From Metapseudomonas sp043392685 (GTDB lineage: Bacteria > Pseudomonadota > Gammaproteobacteria > Pseudomonadales > Pseudomonadaceae): 64,000 nt of DNA. The notes under the pieces are model-generated. The model was given only the letters and a program-made list of their open reading frames with translations, was not told the DNA's origin and made no database searches. The stretch is from assembly GCA_043392685.1 (NCBI GenBank), contig JBHZGM010000019.1; one strand, given 5' to 3'. Every line of letters begins with the position of its first letter. The stretch's first letter is position 1. Positions 34,504 through 42,355 of this stretch are shown one piece after another. A program made the position numbers and the translations under genes.

Positions 34504-36486
34504 TTACGCGCCCCAGTTGACGCCGGTCAGGTAGGCCACGGCCGAAGTGCGGCGGCGCGCCCAGTTGATGGTGCGCTCGGCACGGAAGCCGACCAGGTTG
34601 CGCTGCCACAGCGAAACCAGGACGGTGCTGGCAGTGGTGGGGTTGTCCGGGGCGTTGTCCATCTGCAGGGAGGCCTCGGTGGACATCGACAGGTCGATGC
34701 CGCCTTCGTCGCCCAGGTAGATGTCGCTGGCATTCACCAGGGCCACCAGCGAGCCGGCCGAGGCGGTCGGCACGTATTCCGACACGATCACCGGCAGCCC
34801 CATCAGGGTGCCGCCGTTCATGGTCACGGTCGGGAATTCCGGCTGGCCCAGGGCGTTCTGCATCAGGCCCAGCGCCAGCGCCTGAGTGGCGGTCATGATG
34901 AACACGCCGGAAGTCGGCGCGTTGTTGTCGGCGATGAAGGCGCTGAACAGCGCTTTCAGATCGGTACGCACGGCGTCGGCGTCGGTGCCGCTGGACGGGA
35001 TGCCGGACACGCCGTTGAGGATCGAGGCCGGCGACACGCCAGCGACGGCCGCCTTGGCCGGATCGATGAAGTCGATGTCCAGGCGCTCGCGCAGGGCGGC
35101 GGCCAGCTGGTCGCGGATGATGCCATCGGCAGCCGGGCTGGAGTCACGGATGACCTCCATGGTGGCCACGGCGATGTTGGCGACCTTCAGCGGCTCCAGG
35201 GTGGTGCGGTTGAAGTCGAACTTGGTCAGCGGCTTGGCCTGACCTTCGCCGACCCAGTAGCCGTCACCGCCAGAGGTCTGGCCGATCAGCGGAGTGCGGA
35301 ACGGGACATTGCGCAGGCTGGGGATGCCGTTGCTGCCGAAGCGGCCGAGGATGGTCTGCGGACGCAGGTAGGACACGAAGTCCGCGAAAGCGCTGGTCTC
35401 GTCACCGACCAGCGGGCCAGCCCAGGTGGAGTCGGAGGTGGTGGCGGCGGCGACAGCGGCCTTGGTCACCAGGCGCTGGGTGGCGCTGATGATCGCGTCT
35501 TGGCCGTCGTACAGGGCCTTCGCGATGCCGATGGCATCACGGTGCTCCAGGTGACCGAGGGCCAGGCACTTGGCGGCACGGGCGAAGGCGATGCCAGGCT
35601 CCAGCTTCTGGGTGTTCTTGGCGCGGACCTGCAGACCATCCTTCATGTCGAGGGTCTTGATGCGCTGATCCTTCTCTTCCACGACCGATTTGGCGGAGGC
35701 GGCCTGGGCCTTTTGCATCTGCTTCAGTCGGCCGATGTGCTTGTCGATGGCGGCGATTTCGGCTTCGAGAGTGTCGAAGGCCTCGGATTGCTCGGCATCC
35801 AGGGTCACGCCCTCTTCGGCAGCCTTGGTCATGATGGCTTCCATGTCGGCAGCCTTGGTCACTCGGGTCGCCTCGAATTCGGCGATCTGCTCAGCGATGG
35901 TTTTCATGTCGTTGCCCTCCTCGGGCTTCGGAGACTTGATGGACTTGGTACGGGTTGCCGAAGCGCCGGCAGGGGTAACGCGAACGACCGGGACAGCCTT
36001 GCGGCCCAACGCGGCCAGCTGTTTTCGGTCGAAGGACTTGATGCTGCTGATGGTCGCGTCCACGTTGCACGGGATGGTGACCAGGGAAAGCTCGAAGACT
36101 TCGGACTGGAGGAAGCGGATACCGCCGTCATCCATCCAGGAATACTCGATGGGCCGGAAGCCGATGGAGACGCCACGGACCAGGCCAGCCTTCAGCGATT
36201 GCCAGGCTTCGTCGATGCGTTCCTTGAGCTTGCCTTCCTCTTGCACGTCGGCCAGTTGGGCGGTGAAGGTGATGCCCTTCGCAGTGGGCTTGTCGAAAGT
36301 GACGGTGCCGACTGGCTTGTCGTGATCGTGCTGCCAGAGCAGCGGGAGCGGGTTTTTGTACTCGACGCCCAGCGGCTCGATGATGTCGCCGACCCGATCA
36401 GGGTTCGGAGTGGTGGCCACGCCAGTGATCACGCGCTGGCCATCGTCGAGCGCCTTGACCGTCAGGACGCTGTAGGCTCGATTCAT
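34504..36486 (-). CDS. Fused HK97-family prohead protease and major capsid protein
   Basis: 660 residues. Residues about 1-165 are a U35/S78 protease, with His in LLWQHDHDKPVG and Ser in LVRGVSIGFRP. A coiled-coil delta-like scaffold region follows from about 194 (KTIAEQIAEFEA), and then the HK97 capsid fold from about 300 (TLGRFGSN-like start to the WGA end). ATG 36486 is the first with a sensible N-terminus. An internal ATG at 35907, after GAGGAGG, could make a separate capsid chain of 467 residues. Confidence 0.9.
   Translation of the reverse strand: MNRAYSVLTVKALDDGQRVITGVATTPNPDRVGDIIEPLGVEYKNPLPLLWQHDHDKPVGTVTFDKPTAKGITFTAQLADVQEEGKLKERIDEAWQSLKAGLVRGVSIGFRPIEYSWMDDGGIRFLQSEVFELSLVTIPCNVDATISSIKSFDRKQLAALGRKAVPVVRVTPAGASATRTKSIKSPKPEEGNDMKTIAEQIAEFEATRVTKAADMEAIMTKAAEEGVTLDAEQSEAFDTLEAEIAAIDKHIGRLKQMQKAQAASAKSVVEEKDQRIKTLDMKDGLQVRAKNTQKLEPGIAFARAAKCLALGHLEHRDAIGIAKALYDGQDAIISATQRLVTKAAVAAATTSDSTWAGPLVGDETSAFADFVSYLRPQTILGRFGSNGIPSLRNVPFRTPLIGQTSGGDGYWVGEGQAKPLTKFDFNRTTLEPLKVANIAVATMEVIRDSSPAADGIIRDQLAAALRERLDIDFIDPAKAAVAGVSPASILNGVSGIPSSGTDADAVRTDLKALFSAFIADNNAPTSGVFIMTATQALALGLMQNALGQPEFPTVTMNGGTLMGLPVIVSEYVPTASAGSLVALVNASDIYLGDEGGIDLSMSTEASLQMDNAPDNPTTASTVLVSLWQRNLVGFRAERTINWARRRTSAVAYLTGVNWGA
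35907..35925 (-). promoter_or_regulatory. Internal ribosome binding site inside protease-capsid gene
   Basis: GAGGAGG lies 6-8 nt before an in-frame ATG (Met194, MKTIAEQIAEF). This is exactly the boundary between the protease and the delta/capsid parts. Confidence 0.6.
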
Positions 36487-36511
36487 TGCGGGCTCTCCAG
36501 AAACGAGAAAA

Positions 36512-36526
36512 CCCGCTCTAGGCGGG
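36512..36526 (-). terminator. Hairpin between terL and capsid genes
   Basis: CCCGC / GCGGG stem followed by TTTTCTCG on the minus strand, 26 bp upstream of the protease-capsid start. Same motif as the other late-operon hairpins. Confidence 0.5.
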
Positions 36527-36544
36527 CTCCTTGGTGTCGGGCGA

Positions 36545-38062
36545 TCAGCCCAGTACGAACATCTGATAGGTGCGCTCTGGCTCAACTTCGTTGGCCGCTG
36601 CGCCGCTTACTGCCATCGCCAGCGCCACCATGCCGTCAATGCGACCAGTAGCCTTGGCCTTGGTGAATTTCCGGTTTCCCGCCGGGTCGCTGACGGTGAT
36701 CGCGTTCGCCGCGCACATGGTCAGCACCGGGTGATTGCCGTGGCGCAGTTTCTTCGCCAGCAAGCGTGACTCCAGCTCACGGAGCGCCGGAGACATGCTG
36801 ACGAAGCCCTGGCCGAACTCCTTGAACCGCCCGATCTCTTCTTCGGTAAATCCGACCCGCTCCAGCCAAGGCTTCAGAAAGCGCATGTTGTAACGGTCGA
36901 AGTTGATGCACTGCACGTCGCAGCGGTCGAAAACCGTGCGCAGGTACTCGGCGACAAATTCGTATTCGATGGACCGGCCCGGCGTGGTTTCGAGGAAGCC
37001 ATCCCGCGCCCATATGTCGTAGGGAACCCGGTCATTTCGCGCTTTCTCTGCCAGGCCATCCCCAGGAAGCCAGAACGTCGGCTCAACATCGCCATCCTCG
37101 CCCACCAGGACAAGGCCGGTCAGATCGTTCACGCTGGAGAGGTCGAGGCCGCCGTATACCCGTTTCCCATCGAGGGAATCTGGCTTCTCGCCGTTTTCTT
37201 GCCAGACCGACCGACTCACAAACGGCGTTCTCGCCTCGACCCGCTGATTCAAGATCAGGTTGCGGTAGGCCGGCTCCCGACTCGGAAGGCGCTTGGCATC
37301 CGCCGCCTGGCGGAATACCTCTTCCTTGTTCATGAAGTCATCGAAGTGCGGGTTCGCCGCCCTGATGGCTTCCTCGCTGAACGGGTCCAGGTCCAGCGGC
37401 GCGGTGCAAATCTCGACTTTGTTGCGCGGGTCGGCGCCGGACAACGCGTCGTCAATCAACAAGCTGAGCAGGTCCGCATCGGTCGGCGCCTGCGTGCTGA
37501 TGATGATCGAGAGCGGGCTTTCCTGGGCGGCTGAGGCGGTTTCCAGGGCCTCATACAACTGCGACCGTGGGCCGACCACCTGGCCCAGTTCGTCGTGAAT
37601 CACCAAGGCCGGGCTCAGGCCAAACTTGGTTGCCGCGTCCGCGCTGAGCGCCTTGTAGAAGGTGCCCAGCTCACCACAGAGCAATTCCTTGGCGGTATCT
37701 CGGACGTTAACGTACTGCGACAGGTCGGGGCTCATCCGAACCACCTTGGCCGCCAGTTCGAACAGGATTGCTGCCTGGTCGCGGGACTGTGCCGCACTGT
37801 ACAGCTGGGAGTTGGGGCGGGCTTCCGGGCCGCACAGGTGCAGGAGAAGCAGGAATGCCGACAGGGCCGTCTTGGCATTCTTCCTCGCCATCGACAGGAT
37901 GAACATCCGCGTCGGCGAGTCGTAGATGCGCTTGATCCACTTCTTCTGGTGCTTGGTCAGCTTGACCGGCTTTCCAACCAGACGACCTTCAGGGATACAG
38001 CAGTGATGCTCGATCCACTGAATGTTTCGCTCGCCGCGGGTTAGTCGCTTTCGACCTGCCAA
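36545..38062 (-). CDS. Terminase large subunit
   Basis: 505 residues. The ATPase domain has a Walker A-like SMARKNAKTAL near residue 60 and Walker B PALVIHDELGQ. The C-terminal nuclease has the first acidic residue in YGGLDLSSVNDL and later MRFLKPWLE and GRIDGMVALAMA. It powers DNA packaging. It overlaps TerS by 22 bp. Confidence 0.93.
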   Translation of the reverse strand: MAGRKRLTRGERNIQWIEHHCCIPEGRLVGKPVKLTKHQKKWIKRIYDSPTRMFILSMARKNAKTALSAFLLLLHLCGPEARPNSQLYSAAQSRDQAAILFELAAKVVRMSPDLSQYVNVRDTAKELLCGELGTFYKALSADAATKFGLSPALVIHDELGQVVGPRSQLYEALETASAAQESPLSIIISTQAPTDADLLSLLIDDALSGADPRNKVEICTAPLDLDPFSEEAIRAANPHFDDFMNKEEVFRQAADAKRLPSREPAYRNLILNQRVEARTPFVSRSVWQENGEKPDSLDGKRVYGGLDLSSVNDLTGLVLVGEDGDVEPTFWLPGDGLAEKARNDRVPYDIWARDGFLETTPGRSIEYEFVAEYLRTVFDRCDVQCINFDRYNMRFLKPWLERVGFTEEEIGRFKEFGQGFVSMSPALRELESRLLAKKLRHGNHPVLTMCAANAITVSDPAGNRKFTKAKATGRIDGMVALAMAVSGAAANEVEPERTYQMFVLG

Positions 38063-38475
38063 GGTTTCTTACCTTTCGATTTCTCGCTGGCTGTGTTGCC
38101 GCTTTTCGCGTTATAGAGGCTCTGCTGAGTCAGGCGCATCGAGCGGAGTAAAGCATTCATCGCCCGCGTTTCCCGCTCCAGCATCGCGCCGAGCTTGTCG
38201 AATCGCTTCAGTCCTTCGTCATCAACCAGCCACGCCGGGTCGAACTGCTCAAGCTGCTGAGCAATCAGGTCAGCCTGAACCTTGTGGCGGCAGTATTGCG
38301 ACAGCATCCCAGCGTGCTCATCGCCAAACCAATCTGCCGGTCGAGCGTTAACCACTGCGACCCACTCCGCCTTTTGCGCAGCAGTCAATGAAGCGGGCGG
38401 CGCTTGACGGCGATCTATGCCGACAGGCGCAGCAACGGCCAGAGACGCGACCGATTTCTTTCCGCGCTCTGCCAT
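38041..38475 (-). CDS. Terminase small subunit, P27 family
   Basis: 144 residues. The central helices (EWVAVVNARPADWFGDEHAG, LSQYCRHKVQADLIAQQLE) match P27-type small terminases, which bind the packaging site. It lies directly before TerL with overlapping frames. Confidence 0.85.
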   Translation of the reverse strand: MAERGKKSVASLAVAAPVGIDRRQAPPASLTAAQKAEWVAVVNARPADWFGDEHAGMLSQYCRHKVQADLIAQQLEQFDPAWLVDDEGLKRFDKLGAMLERETRAMNALLRSMRLTQQSLYNAKSGNTASEKSKGKKPWQVESD

Positions 38476-38568
38476 GGGGACACCAAAATTGTTGCGGTTA
38501 ATGAAGAAAGACTTTCGGGCGCGGTCAGATGGCGAATGTATTGGCCAAACCTGACCACCCCCCTGGCG

Positions 38569-39168
38569 CTAGGCCGCGAACCCCAGGCCGAGTTGGCCGA
38601 ACGACTTGGCGCCCTTGGCCCTGTTGCAGGCGCTACAGGCGCATGCGACGTTGCCCCAGGTGTGCGTGCCGCCATCCGCCAGAGCGACGATGTGTTCAAG
38701 CTCAGGCGCCCTCGGATGAAGCGTGCCGCGCTTGCTCTTCAGAGTCTTTACGCCGCACAGGTGGCATACCCACCCGTCGCGTTCGAACACCTTCAGCGGT
38801 TCGATTCGCTCTACGGCGGATGCTCGCTTGAGCGCCCTTCGCTTGGCATCTCGTGCTCTGCGCGATTCCTGCATGGCCGGGTACTGCTTCACTCTCTTCC
38901 GCTTAGCGGCATCGCGGCACTTGGCAGAGCAATGCTTGATGATCGACTGAGTGGCGATGAAAGCACAGTTGCAGTGCGCGCACTCTCGCTCGATGCGAAC
39001 AGGCTGATGGCCTCGCTTGGCATAAGCCTTCTTGGCATACACGCTGCGGGCGCATTTGACTGAGCAGAGCCTGTGCTTTGTCTTGCCCACAGAGCCATCC
39101 AGATTGCGGCGCGGCTCGTATGCCGCTCCACAGCCTTCACATATGAAGGTAGACTTCTCGCTATCCAT
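38569..39168 (-). CDS. Zinc-finger HNH endonuclease
   Basis: 199 residues. Two N-terminal cysteine pairs (CEGCGAAY, CSVKCARS) and CAHCNCAF / CSAKC form a double treble-clef. The C-terminal HNH domain has CHLCGVKTL, LEHIVALADGGTHTWGN and CSACNRAKG. It is placed between another HNH gene and terminase. It could be a homing nuclease or a packaging helper. Confidence 0.82.
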   Translation of the reverse strand: MDSEKSTFICEGCGAAYEPRRNLDGSVGKTKHRLCSVKCARSVYAKKAYAKRGHQPVRIERECAHCNCAFIATQSIIKHCSAKCRDAAKRKRVKQYPAMQESRRARDAKRRALKRASAVERIEPLKVFERDGWVCHLCGVKTLKSKRGTLHPRAPELEHIVALADGGTHTWGNVACACSACNRAKGAKSFGQLGLGFAA

Positions 39169-39234
39169 CCTGATCCTCCTACGATCATGGGTGGTAGAAG
39201 CCCTGCCGGATGCCAGTCCAGCAGGGCTTCGTCG

Positions 39235-39570
39235 TTATTGTAACCAGTGGTGGTTGGGATCTACAGGCGCACCCGTCACGTCGCAACCAGGTAACGCGCC
39301 GGATTTCTCCAGCTGTTGCTTGATCGAGCCATGGCACTTGGCGCATAGCGACTGCCAATTACATCTATCCCAGAACAGTGCCTGATCGCCTCGGTGCGGA
39401 ACCTTGTGGTCTACGACTGTCGCCGCAGTCACTCGTCCTTGGCTCTGGCAGTAGCAGCACAACGGATGGCGCTGGAGGAACGTTGCTCTAGCCTTCTGCC
39501 ACCTGCTGCCATAACCACGCTCGGCAGTGGTCTTACCCTCACGCCACTTCTGGTCAGAACCCTGAATCAT
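39235..39570 (-). CDS. Packaging-associated HNH endonuclease (HK97 gp74-like)
   Basis: 111 residues. Motif GYGSRWQKARATFLQRHPLC, CCYCQSQGRV, VVDHKVPHRGD, NWQSLCAKCHGSI is the classical small HNH encoded beside terminases of cos phages. Start ATG 39570 overlaps the previous stop; the extra GTG at 39573 is not needed. Confidence 0.88.
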   Translation of the reverse strand: MIQGSDQKWREGKTTAERGYGSRWQKARATFLQRHPLCCYCQSQGRVTAATVVDHKVPHRGDQALFWDRCNWQSLCAKCHGSIKQQLEKSGALPGCDVTGAPVDPNHHWLQ

Positions 39571-39875
39571 CACCGCACCTTCGACCCATCCAGGTAGCGC
39601 GCAGGCTGGGCGTCGGGGTCCTGCCCTTCCTCGGCCAGCGCCTCAACCAGTGCAGCCAGCAGGCTATTGGTCTTCTGCTGCTCTACCACTATGGATTCCA
39701 GGAGCGGGCGCAGGTCAGCATGAACGCCGACCTCCAGCCCATCAGTCAGCACTAGGGGCTCGCACCCCATCGCTTGAGCCAAGGGAGTGATGGCTTCGAC
39801 CATCCTGTCCTTGGCTTCCATCGTGATCGCTCTCGAAGTGCTGAGTACCAGCAATGACTCCACGCGCTCGCTCAT
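39570..39875 (-). CDS. Hypothetical phage protein
   Basis: 101 residues from MSERVESLLVL, mainly helical, with a heptad-like stretch LLESIVVEQQKTNSLLAALVE. No function recognised. AGGA lies upstream of ATG 39875. Between lysis genes and the HNH gene. Confidence 0.6.
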   Translation of the reverse strand: MSERVESLLVLSTSRAITMEAKDRMVEAITPLAQAMGCEPLVLTDGLEVGVHADLRPLLESIVVEQQKTNSLLAALVEALAEEGQDPDAQPARYLDGSKVR

Positions 39876-39935
39876 ATGCAATCCTCGACCATTTCTTCAA
39901 CCAGGCTCGGCGCTTGGCGCAGCCTGAGCAAGCCA

Positions 39936-40310
39936 TCAGGCGTACCGTGGACCCGCACGGCGTGCAAGCGCGCCGGCGATCTGGCTCGCCTCACGCGCGT
40001 CCAGCACACCAGGAAGGCCGATGCTGATTTGGTCACCCAGGATCTTCGCCTTGGCCTTGGCGGCCATCTCGTTGATCTCGGCCTTGGCCTGTTCGACCAA
40101 CTGATCGACGCGCTTCATATGGCCAATGCTCGGCTCACCCATGACGATTCCGCCGGGCAACATGACAAAGCGCATGCTGACGGTATTGAGACTGTCGGTT
40201 TCTTCCTTGAGCTCCAGCATCTGCAGGCCGGGAACGGCCACGCCATGCTCATCAGCAAGCACCAGGCAGTCGCCGAATTGGCCTTTACGCTGAACCAGGT
40301 GAAGCGTCAT
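39936..40310 (-). CDS. Hypothetical phage protein
   Basis: 124 residues. An N-terminal beta-rich part (LVQRKGQFGDCLVLADEHGV) is followed by helices (VDQLVEQAKAEINEMAAKAK). GGAGGA precedes the start. Function unknown; late operon between lysis and packaging. Confidence 0.65.
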   Translation of the reverse strand: MTLHLVQRKGQFGDCLVLADEHGVAVPGLQMLELKEETDSLNTVSMRFVMLPGGIVMGEPSIGHMKRVDQLVEQAKAEINEMAAKAKAKILGDQISIGLPGVLDAREASQIAGALARRAGPRYA

Positions 40311-40338
40311 CAGTAATCCTCCCAGCCATCCAGGCGTG

Positions 40339-40596
40339 TCATTGCGGCTCGGGGTACAGCGCCGCCTCGATGATCACCGACTTGCCCATCTCGAGCAGGC
40401 CGACCACCGACAGCGGCTCAGCCTTCTGGCCGAGGGCGAAGGTTTCGATCTCGCCATCCTTGCAGCGCAGGATCACGGTGCCTACTTCAATGGCGGTCAC
40501 TTCGCCCGTCTCGATCAGGCGAATAAGTTCCTTCAGTGCGCAGACGGGGTCCTGATAGTCGCCTTGGCGCAGCGGTACCACCTTGAGGTCAGTCAT
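40339..40596 (-). CDS. Hypothetical phage protein
   Basis: 85 residues (MTDLKVVPLRQGDYQDP...), with a helix rich in Leu/Ile and a beta-rich end. It overlaps the next upstream gene by 8 bp. No family recognised. Confidence 0.6.
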   Translation of the reverse strand: MTDLKVVPLRQGDYQDPVCALKELIRLIETGEVTAIEVGTVILRCKDGEIETFALGQKAEPLSVVGLLEMGKSVIIEAALYPEPQ

Positions 40597-40762
40597 GGTC
40601 GATCATCTCACACCTCACGCCACGCATGGCGAAGGCAATGACCTTGTCTTCATCCAGGTCAAGGCGCAGCGCCCAGTTCAAGAAGCCCGCGCAATGGACA
40701 AACGGAATCACCCACCAGGCCACCTTGGTCTGGAACGTGACGGTCAATTCACCGATTGGCAT
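40589..40762 (-). CDS. Hypothetical small phage protein
   Basis: 57 residues from MPIGELTVTFQTKVAWW, with a hydrophobic centre. GAGGTG precedes ATG 40762. It overlaps the spanin gene by 14 bp and belongs to the lysis-to-packaging block. Function unknown. Confidence 0.6.
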   Translation of the reverse strand: MPIGELTVTFQTKVAWWVIPFVHCAGFLNWALRLDLDEDKVIAFAMRGVRCEMIDHD

Positions 40763-41192
40763 GGCACACCTCACGAATGTAGCTCTGCAACCCCTTCACC
40801 TTGGCTTCGAGTCGCTGGATGCCGGCGCGGAGATCTGCAACACGCTGTCCATCAGCGGGATCAAGCTCGGCTCGGCCTGCATCAGGGCGGCCGGAGGGGA
40901 CGGGATTCGACACTGGGCACTTGGCGTTGACGTACACGCGGTACTTGCCAGTGCGAATGCCATCAGCAAGGCGGTCGTGCTCAGCCTGGACATGGGTCAG
41001 GGCCTCTTGGTATTGGCGGTCTACCCCGTCACGGGCCTGGATAGCGCGGTCGAACTGGTCGGCCTGGGCCTGGAGCTGGGCGACCTTGGCTTGGGTGTCG
41101 TCCAGGCGCTCTCCCCGGCTATCTGCCAGCCACCACAGACCGAGCACAGCGAGCAGCAGGACACCGCAGGCGATGGCGAGGATGCGGGTCAC
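40749..41192 (-). CDS. Inner-membrane spanin (Rz-like)
   Basis: 147 residues starting at GTG 41192, which overlaps the hydrolase stop (GTGA). One N-terminal transmembrane helix (ILAIACGVLLLAVLGLWWL) precedes a long periplasmic coiled coil (AKVAQLQAQADQFDRAIQA). The Rz1-like lipoprotein is encoded inside it in another frame. Together they fuse the two membranes at lysis. Confidence 0.82.
   Translation of the reverse strand: MTRILAIACGVLLLAVLGLWWLADSRGERLDDTQAKVAQLQAQADQFDRAIQARDGVDRQYQEALTHVQAEHDRLADGIRTGKYRVYVNAKCPVSNPVPSGRPDAGRAELDPADGQRVADLRAGIQRLEAKVKGLQSYIREVCHANR
40796..40993 (-). CDS. Outer-membrane spanin lipoprotein (Rz1-like), nested in Rz
   Basis: 65 residues fully inside the Rz-like gene in a different frame. 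Signal peptide MSRLSTTALLMAFALASTA ends in a lipobox with Cys20, and the mature part is Pro/Ser-rich, typical for Rz1. GAGG lies about nine bases before the ATG. Confidence 0.78.
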   Translation of the reverse strand: MSRLSTTALLMAFALASTACTSTPSAQCRIPSPPAALMQAEPSLIPLMDSVLQISAPASSDSKPR

Positions 41193-41605
41193 GGCACATC
41201 CTTGAAGAACCGGTGATTGCCGATGGTGACGGTGGGCTTGGCGCCCTTCACCCATGGCGGCGGGGTCTTCATGCTCTTGGCGTAGTAATGGGTGGCGCCG
41301 GCAGTGGGATCGGGCTCATGGCCTTCCACGGCCGCGACCGCCGCTTCCCGGGCACGCATGTACTCGCCGCTCGGGATCGGCTTGCCGCCGCGCAGGTACA
41401 CGGCATTCGGGTCATTGGCGTTCCAGCAGCTGAACTGCCAGGGCTTCTGGCACACGCCGATGATGCTGCGGCCCCACCAGCCGGGATTCTTGACCCGGTT
41501 CAGGATCACATGGGCGACGGCGATCATGCCGCCCATCCCCTCGCCACGGGCTTCTGCCCAGCAGGTCCTGGCCAGAATGTCGATCTCGGCGTCAGTCGCT
41601 TTCAT
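41189..41605 (-). CDS. Cell wall hydrolase endolysin (SleB/Hydrolase_2 type)
   Basis: 138 residues. Catalytic Glu18 is in LARTCWAEARGEG, and VILNRVKNPGWWG, QFSCWN and THYYAKSM complete the SleB-like fold. It digests peptidoglycan; with no signal sequence it needs the holin. Overlaps the small membrane protein stop by ATGA. Confidence 0.88.
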   Translation of the reverse strand: MKATDAEIDILARTCWAEARGEGMGGMIAVAHVILNRVKNPGWWGRSIIGVCQKPWQFSCWNANDPNAVYLRGGKPIPSGEYMRAREAAVAAVEGHEPDPTAGATHYYAKSMKTPPPWVKGAKPTVTIGNHRFFKDVP

Positions 41606-41769
41606 GTCAAATACCAGTAGATCAGGCTGCCGACGATGCCGACCACGAAGCAGAAGAACCCCGTGCCCCAGCGGAGGTAGGCGACGATCGCGTCATCGGT
41701 CGTGAAGGACAACCGCCAGAACATGAAGCCCAGCAGGAACAGAGCCAGCAGCAGCGCATGCACCACCAT
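41602..41769 (-). CDS. Small two-helix membrane protein in lysis cassette
   Basis: 55 residues (MVVHALLLALFLLGFMFW...). Two hydrophobic segments flank a short polar loop with TTDDAIVAYLRW. GAGGG precedes the ATG at 41769. It lies between holin and endolysin, so an antiholin or second holin is possible. Confidence 0.7.
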   Translation of the reverse strand: MVVHALLLALFLLGFMFWRLSFTTDDAIVAYLRWGTGFFCFVVGIVGSLIYWYLT

Positions 41770-41784
41770 GACGAATCCCTCGCG

Positions 41785-42105
41785 TCAGACCTGATCCACT
41801 TTGCGGCCGATCAGCCGGTCGGCGTAATCGCGCAGTTTTTCCACACCCATGAAGCCGACCGCGCCACCGGCAAAGGTGGCCATCGAGTCGGGCAGGCCGA
41901 AGTAGGCCAGCAGCGGCACCAGGGTCAGCGTGGCCAGACCGCAGAGGGCGCCTTCCAGGGCCATCTGGCGCCAGCCGCCACGCCCGTAGATCACCCGCAC
42001 CACCGCAATCGCAACAGACAGGCCGAAGGCGTACAGCTGCGGATGGTGCGAGGCCATCCACGCAATAAATGCCGCCCACAGGCTGGGGTCCTGATCCATC
42101 TTCAT
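41785..42105 (-). CDS. Holin, lambda S-like with dual start
   Basis: 106 residues beginning MKMDQDPSLWAAFIAWM. Three hydrophobic segments follow (around YAFGLSVAIAVV, LCGLATLTLVPLLAYFG and ATFAGGAVGFMG). The MKM start repeats the lambda S107/S105 arrangement, with an AGGA site for Met1 and a GGAG site for Met3. It would trigger lysis, while the longer form with an extra Lys would inhibit. Confidence 0.85.
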   Translation of the reverse strand: MKMDQDPSLWAAFIAWMASHHPQLYAFGLSVAIAVVRVIYGRGGWRQMALEGALCGLATLTLVPLLAYFGLPDSMATFAGGAVGFMGVEKLRDYADRLIGRKVDQV

Positions 42106-42262
42106 GGCTCCGGTTCCTGGCCGTCAGGCCGCTCGGTTGAATAGGGTGCCGCCTTCCCGCCGGGGAGGGGTGACAGGTCAGCGGCATGAACAAGGCCCGC
42201 GCGATTTGAGCGTGCCCGATGGGCATAGGCTTGGCGGGGATTGGCAGAGCGCCAGAAACAAA

Positions 42263-42288
42263 AAGCCCCGGCGTTTCGGCCAGGGCTT
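42263..42288 (-). terminator. Leader terminator downstream of late promoter (tR'-like)
   Basis: Hairpin AAGCCC...GGGCTT followed on the minus strand by TTTTTGTTT. It lies roughly 30-60 nt downstream of the predicted late promoter start and before the holin gene. Confidence 0.75.
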
Positions 42289-42326
42289 CTTGATGTTCAG
42301 TTGCGCAATTTCCGCAGAATGAGGAA

Positions 42327-42355
42327 ATTCTGTTGCACGGTTGCACCAATGTCAA
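42327..42355 (-). promoter_or_regulatory. Late promoter (pR'-like)
   Basis: Minus-strand TTGACA (42350-42355), a 17-bp spacer, and CAGAAT (42327-42332). A perfect inverted repeat AATTTCC/GGAAATT (42307-42329) overlaps the -10 side. Its place after a Q-position gene and before a leader terminator copies lambda pR'. Confidence 0.7.

Noticed and set aside
32828..34534. 568-aa plus-strand frame over the portal gene
   Set aside because: Portal motifs are clear on the minus strand and the frame crosses gene borders.
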